Shown in pieces: positions 61,161-64,000 of a stretch of 64,000 nucleotides of DNA. The translations under genes were made by a program, and so were the position numbers. The notes under the pieces were generated by a model, which searched no databases, was not told where the DNA came from, and saw only the letters and a program-made list of their open reading frames with translations. Location of the stretch: the NCBI GenBank assembly GCA_018971485.1, contig JAGXAQ010000002.1, positions 107,706-171,705 of the forward strand, given 5' to 3'. The first letter of the stretch is position 1. Each line of letters begins with the position of its first letter. The stretch comes from Pseudomonadota bacterium (GTDB lineage: Bacteria > Pseudomonadota > Gammaproteobacteria > Burkholderiales > REEB80).

Positions 61161-61670
61161 TTAAACCCTGGCAAAAAATCTAAACAAAACAAACACAACT
61201 ACAATGCTTGAAATTGACGCAAGAAAATCGTCAAACATGATCCCAAAGCCACCCTGTAATTTTTTATCAGCAAGGCCTATCCAGCCCGGTTTAAGAATGT
61301 CAAAAAATCTAAAAAGGGCTAATGCCACTAACTGCCAAATCCACAATGAAGGCGTAAAAAGCAACACCAGCATGAAACAAATCATTTCATCCCATATGAC
61401 AAACGAAGGATCCTTCGCCCCCGACTGTTTTGCCGCCAAATCACATATCACAATACCCGCAAGATAAAGGATTACAACAAGCCAAAAAAGAACAGAAAAA
61501 CCAAAATAGTGGCGCAATATCCAAAACAGGAGCCATCCTTCCAGCGTGCCAAATGTCCCTGGCGCCATAGGAATAAAGCCGATTCCTCCACCGGATGCCA
61601 GAAACACCGACGGATGCTTCAACAAGCCAAAAGGAAAACAAGCCTCCCTATCCAAAATGATCAAATCCAA
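61161..61670 (-). CDS. pgpA: Phosphatidylglycerophosphatase A
   Basis: Membrane phosphatase that makes phosphatidylglycerol. GIGFIPMAPGTFGTLEGW near residue 30 and FVIWDEMICFMLVL near 90 contain the conserved acidic residues, and RFFDILKPGWIGLADK is typical. Three or four membrane helices are seen. The longest reading starts at a TTG ending at 61670, inside the end of thiL; no in-frame ATG exists before the conserved part, so the real start is one of several TTG codons and remains uncertain. Confidence 0.9.
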   Translation of the reverse strand: MDLIILDREACFPFGLLKHPSVFLASGGGIGFIPMAPGTFGTLEGWLLFWILRHYFGFSVLFWLVVILYLAGIVICDLAAKQSGAKDPSFVIWDEMICFMLVLLFTPSLWIWQLVALALFRFFDILKPGWIGLADKKLQGGFGIMFDDFLASISSIVVVFVLFRFFARV

Positions 61671-62604
61671 GAAAACGGGGCAAATCCACCTCCTTGCCTT
61701 TTTTCATCAATTTCAAACCCCCGCCTACCTGAAACTTTCCAATACGGGTTAACTTAAGATGAATGGATTCAGCCAGTTTTTTCAAATCATCGCGACCATC
61801 TGGTGCAGCCGAAAAACATAGTTCATAATCGTCTCCCCCTGATAACAAACACTCTTCTATCAACTGCTGATCGCCTACTGCGCAAAGCTCAGGTGAACAA
61901 GGCAGGGCATCAAGATTAATCAGGGCCTGAACCGATGACTGTCTGGCAATATGCCCCAGATCCGCCAACAATCCATCTGAAATATCAATGGCAGCATGAG
62001 CCAACCCCCGTAATCGGGTGCCCAACAACAATCGGGGCTCAGGCCAGTCCAGTCTATACTCAAGAATCTGACGCTCAGGCCCGTCAAATCCACTTCGTCC
62101 CTGCCGGATAGCCAATGCAGCAGCCGCATCCCCAAGTGTCCCCGAAACCCATATATCATCACCAGGACATGCCTGATCGCGCCGTAACGCGCTGTCAGGC
62201 ATGATCTCCCCCATAATTTGTACACTTACAGCCAATGGCCCAGATGTAGTATCGCCGCCTATCAATTCAACTCCAACCTTATCTGCCAGCTCAAAAAAAC
62301 CATCTGCAAACGCAGCAAGCCAGGCTGGATCAACCATCGGCAAAGTCAAAGCCAGGGTTGCCCAACGGGGAGAAGCCCCCATTGCAGCCATATCAGATAA
62401 ATTCACCGCCAGAGATTTATAGCCTATGGATCGAGCATCAGAAGAAATCTCAAAATGGTGCCCACTTACAAGCGTATCCACAGATACTGCTAGTGCCATC
62501 CCATTCGGCACTCTGAGCAAAGCTGCATCATCACCGATACCCAAAATGGCATGTTTTGCAGGTCGGGTGAAATATCTTTGAATCAGATCAAATTCAGGAG
62601 TCAT
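61648..62604 (-). CDS. thiL: Thiamine-monophosphate kinase
   Basis: Last step to thiamine diphosphate. The AIR-synthase-like fold shows LGIGDDAALLRVP near residue 21, SVDTLVSGHHF, YKSLAVNLSDMAAMGA and IDISDGLLADLGHI. At 318 residues it is normal. Its ATG overlaps the nusB stop by one base (TGATG), and pgpA begins inside its 3' end, so the three are coupled. Confidence 0.96.
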   Translation of the reverse strand: MTPEFDLIQRYFTRPAKHAILGIGDDAALLRVPNGMALAVSVDTLVSGHHFEISSDARSIGYKSLAVNLSDMAAMGASPRWATLALTLPMVDPAWLAAFADGFFELADKVGVELIGGDTTSGPLAVSVQIMGEIMPDSALRRDQACPGDDIWVSGTLGDAAAALAIRQGRSGFDGPERQILEYRLDWPEPRLLLGTRLRGLAHAAIDISDGLLADLGHIARQSSVQALINLDALPCSPELCAVGDQQLIEECLLSGGDDYELCFSAAPDGRDDLKKLAESIHLKLTRIGKFQVGGGLKLMKKGKEVDLPRFLGFDHFG

Positions 62605-63050
62605 CAGCGTTCAGCGTGAGTCTTTTTCCAATGGGCCACTTCAACTGAACGGCTGACCAGCGCAAGTTTATCCAGAACACCATTCACAAAACGATGGCCG
62701 TCTGTTCCCCCATATCGTTTAGCCAGTTCAATCGCCTCATTCAAAATCACCCGATAAGGAACTTCAACATTATTAATCAGCTCTTCTGCCCCGATAAGCA
62801 ATATGGCCCTTTCAACCGGGCTAACAAGAGAAATCCCACGATCAAGACATGGTTCCAAGGCCCTTTCCAGACTAGCCTGATTCTGGATAATGGCTCGTAT
62901 CAGCATTTCAAAATAACCCACATCTGCCTTTTGGCCTTCGGGATCCGTTTTCAGCATCTCCATCAATTCATCAGGATTACTTCCGTTCAAGTGTTCTTGG
63001 TACAAAGCCCTTAAAGCCAGCTCTCTTGCCTTATGGCGACTACTTTTCAA
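62604..63050 (-). CDS. nusB: Transcription antitermination factor NusB
   Basis: RNA-binding protein of the rRNA antitermination complex. [14 protein letters not shown] is the arginine-rich N-terminus; [11 protein letters not shown] and [26 protein letters not shown] without breaks are the core signature. The 148 residues fit. The start is a TTG ending at 63050, eight bases after CAGGAG, and it overlaps the ribH stop as TTGA. Confidence 0.96.
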   Translation of the reverse strand: MKSSRHKARELALRALYQEHLNGSNPDELMEMLKTDPEGQKADVGYFEMLIRAIIQNQASLERALEPCLDRGISLVSPVERAILLIGAEELINNVEVPYRVILNEAIELAKRYGGTDGHRFVNGVLDKLALVSRSVEVAHWKKTHAER

Positions 63051-63529
63051 TCTTTTAACTCCTGATAAGGTTTTAGCCGCAAAGCCATCTCAATTGCCAC
63101 ATACGCTGCATCGTGGCCTTTTTCTGAGGATCTGGCTTGTGCCTGTTGCCTGTCATTGGTTGTCAAAACAGCATTGGCAACAGGAATCCCATATGTTAGA
63201 GCAACCTCACCAATCCCACGCGCCGACTCATTGCAAACCAATTCAAAATGATACGTCTCACCCCGAATAACAGAACCAATTGCAATCAGTGCATCAAACC
63301 GCCCGCTCCGGGCCATTGCATCCAGCATCAGGGGAATTTCCAGCGCTCCTGGCACCGTTTCCAGACTGCAGTGCTCTGCTGGCACGCCCAATTGCAGAAG
63401 TGCCTTGTTACATGAAGACAAAATAGCCTCGCCAATATCACGATTAAAGCGGCTCATTACTATTCCAACCAGCAGATCCTGGCTCTTCATAGACATGGAA
63501 GAGTCTTCAGCCATATCCCTGATTCCCAT
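63047..63529 (-). CDS. ribH: 6,7-dimethyl-8-ribityllumazine synthase
   Basis: Penultimate riboflavin step. [28 protein letters not shown] and [17 protein letters not shown] are the substrate-binding stretches, and the catalytic His is in ETYHFE. The 160 residues match. AAGGA lies eight bases before the ATG ending at 63529, which overlaps the ribB stop by one base (TAATG). nusB follows. Confidence 0.96.
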   Translation of the reverse strand: MGIRDMAEDSSMSMKSQDLLVGIVMSRFNRDIGEAILSSCNKALLQLGVPAEHCSLETVPGALEIPLMLDAMARSGRFDALIAIGSVIRGETYHFELVCNESARGIGEVALTYGIPVANAVLTTNDRQQAQARSSEKGHDAAYVAIEMALRLKPYQELKD

Positions 63530-64000
63530 TATTTTTTTCCTTCCGCTTCAACAAACTGGGTCACAATAAGATCAAATCCAGCCATGTTAGGCATTTTTCT
63601 CGGCGCGGCCAGAAGCCGCATACGATGCACATTCAAATCTTTAAGGATTTGCGCACCAATACCAAAATGGCGTAATTCCATCTGTCCTTCTGCCCGATAA
63701 ATGCTTCCTTTCTGACCAAGCCCGGACAAGATATCACCTGCATTCTCATGACGACGCAACAAGACCAGAACACCTGCCTTCTCCGCCTGAATTCTGGCCA
63801 TGGATTCTTGCAACCCAAACGTGTGCTCCCCTATCCTCTCATCCAAGAAATCCAGAACTGTTAAAGGTTCATGTACCCGAACCAACACATCTTCATCGGG
63901 ATGTATCTCACCATGAACCAAAGCCAGATGAGTTTCATTCGCCGGCTTATCATAATAAGCATACAATTTAAAGCGCCCTTGGGAAGTCACAACATCACGG
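63529..64000 (-). CDS. RibB/RibBA C-terminal part with degenerate GTP cyclohydrolase II domain (5' end beyond window)
   Basis: The frame is open to the right edge, and residues before the GTG ending at 63990 ([17 protein letters not shown]) continue the family, so the gene starts outside the window. The visible part is the cyclohydrolase II-like domain of the fused 3,4-dihydroxybutanone phosphate synthase. The zinc-binding cysteines of active cyclohydrolase II (in the usual RVHSECLTGD...RCDC region) are missing: here the sequence reads [29 protein letters not shown] and MRLLAAPRK correspond to the active enzyme's YGIGAQIL and RLLTNNP-like elements. GTP cyclohydrolase II activity is therefore unlikely. 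It heads the riboflavin-nusB operon. Confidence 0.88.
   Translation of the reverse strand, partial: RDVVTSQGRFKLYAYYDKPANETHLALVHGEIHPDEDVLVRVHEPLTVLDFLDERIGEHTFGLQESMARIQAEKAGVLVLLRRHENAGDILSGLGQKGSIYRAEGQMELRHFGIGAQILKDLNVHRMRLLAAPRKMPNMAGFDLIVTQFVEAEGKK

Overview
The window is bacterial chromosome from a Gram-negative proteobacterium, most likely a betaproteobacterium. The gene order leuC-leuD-leuB-asd-fimV-truA-trpF-trpB-trpA-accD-folC-SPOR-cvpA-purF-metZ, together with ribB-ribH-nusB-thiL-pgpA-pncC-recA-recX-alaS, is the familiar layout of that class. lpxH (lipid A), fimV/pilS/pilR (type IV pili and polar organisation) and ampD (cell wall recycling) agree with an outer membrane. I cannot place it below class. 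Base composition is moderate and even by eye. I see no integrase, transposase, phage gene, CRISPR array or clear transferred island. Almost all coding space is housekeeping, and both edges cut genes (a cobalamin adenosyltransferase on the left, ribB on the right).

Layout. 1-5.1 kb: corrinoid adenosyltransferase and btuF (cobalamin), a small unknown protein, a serine/alanine-glyoxylate aminotransferase, a fused SpmA-SpmB membrane protein, and a decayed ArsR-SRPBCC regulator pair. 5.1-13.4 kb: nrdAB with an NrdR-box pair, ampD, a structured non-coding stretch, a cold-shock gene with a long leader, and glgP. 13.4-18.3 kb: pilSR, a PP0621-like protein, queD, tRNA-Pro(CGG), ispB. 18.4-21.4 kb: rplU-rpmA-obgE-proB. 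21.4-24 kb: a rubrerythrin / cysteine-rich Fe-S protein / DUF3501 operon behind a strong promoter with palindromic operators. 24-50.8 kb: a long run of minus-strand genes (CBS protein, rppH, cysS, gltX, two unrelated DAHP synthases, lpxH, ppiB, metZ, purF, cvpA, SPOR, folC, accD, trpABF, truA, fimV, asd, leuBDC, an MFS transporter, aroC). 51.2-56.2 kb: a pyruvate dehydrogenase operon on the plus strand. 56.5-64 kb: alaS, recX, recA, pncC, pgpA, thiL, nusB, ribH, ribB, minus strand.

How the genes work together. The 28-50 kb block is largely amino-acid biosynthesis: aromatic (two DAHP synthases, chorismate synthase, trpFBA), leucine (leuCDB), the aspartate family (asd, metZ) and purines (purF), plus fatty acid and folate synthesis. 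Riboflavin and thiamine genes close the window. The rubrerythrin operon looks like a peroxide or redox stress module.

The most unusual gene is the last one of the pdh operon. It joins a complete dihydrolipoyl acetyltransferase (E2, two lipoyl domains) to a complete dihydrolipoyl dehydrogenase (E3) in a single 986-residue chain, and the E2 active-site motif reads HRVLNG instead of the usual HRxxDG. Other points of interest are the palindromic operators of the rubrerythrin operon, the folded non-coding stretch upstream of ampD, a frameshifted regulator pair, and two DAHP synthases of different families in tandem. I found no clear candidate for a wholly new defence, mobile or metabolic system.
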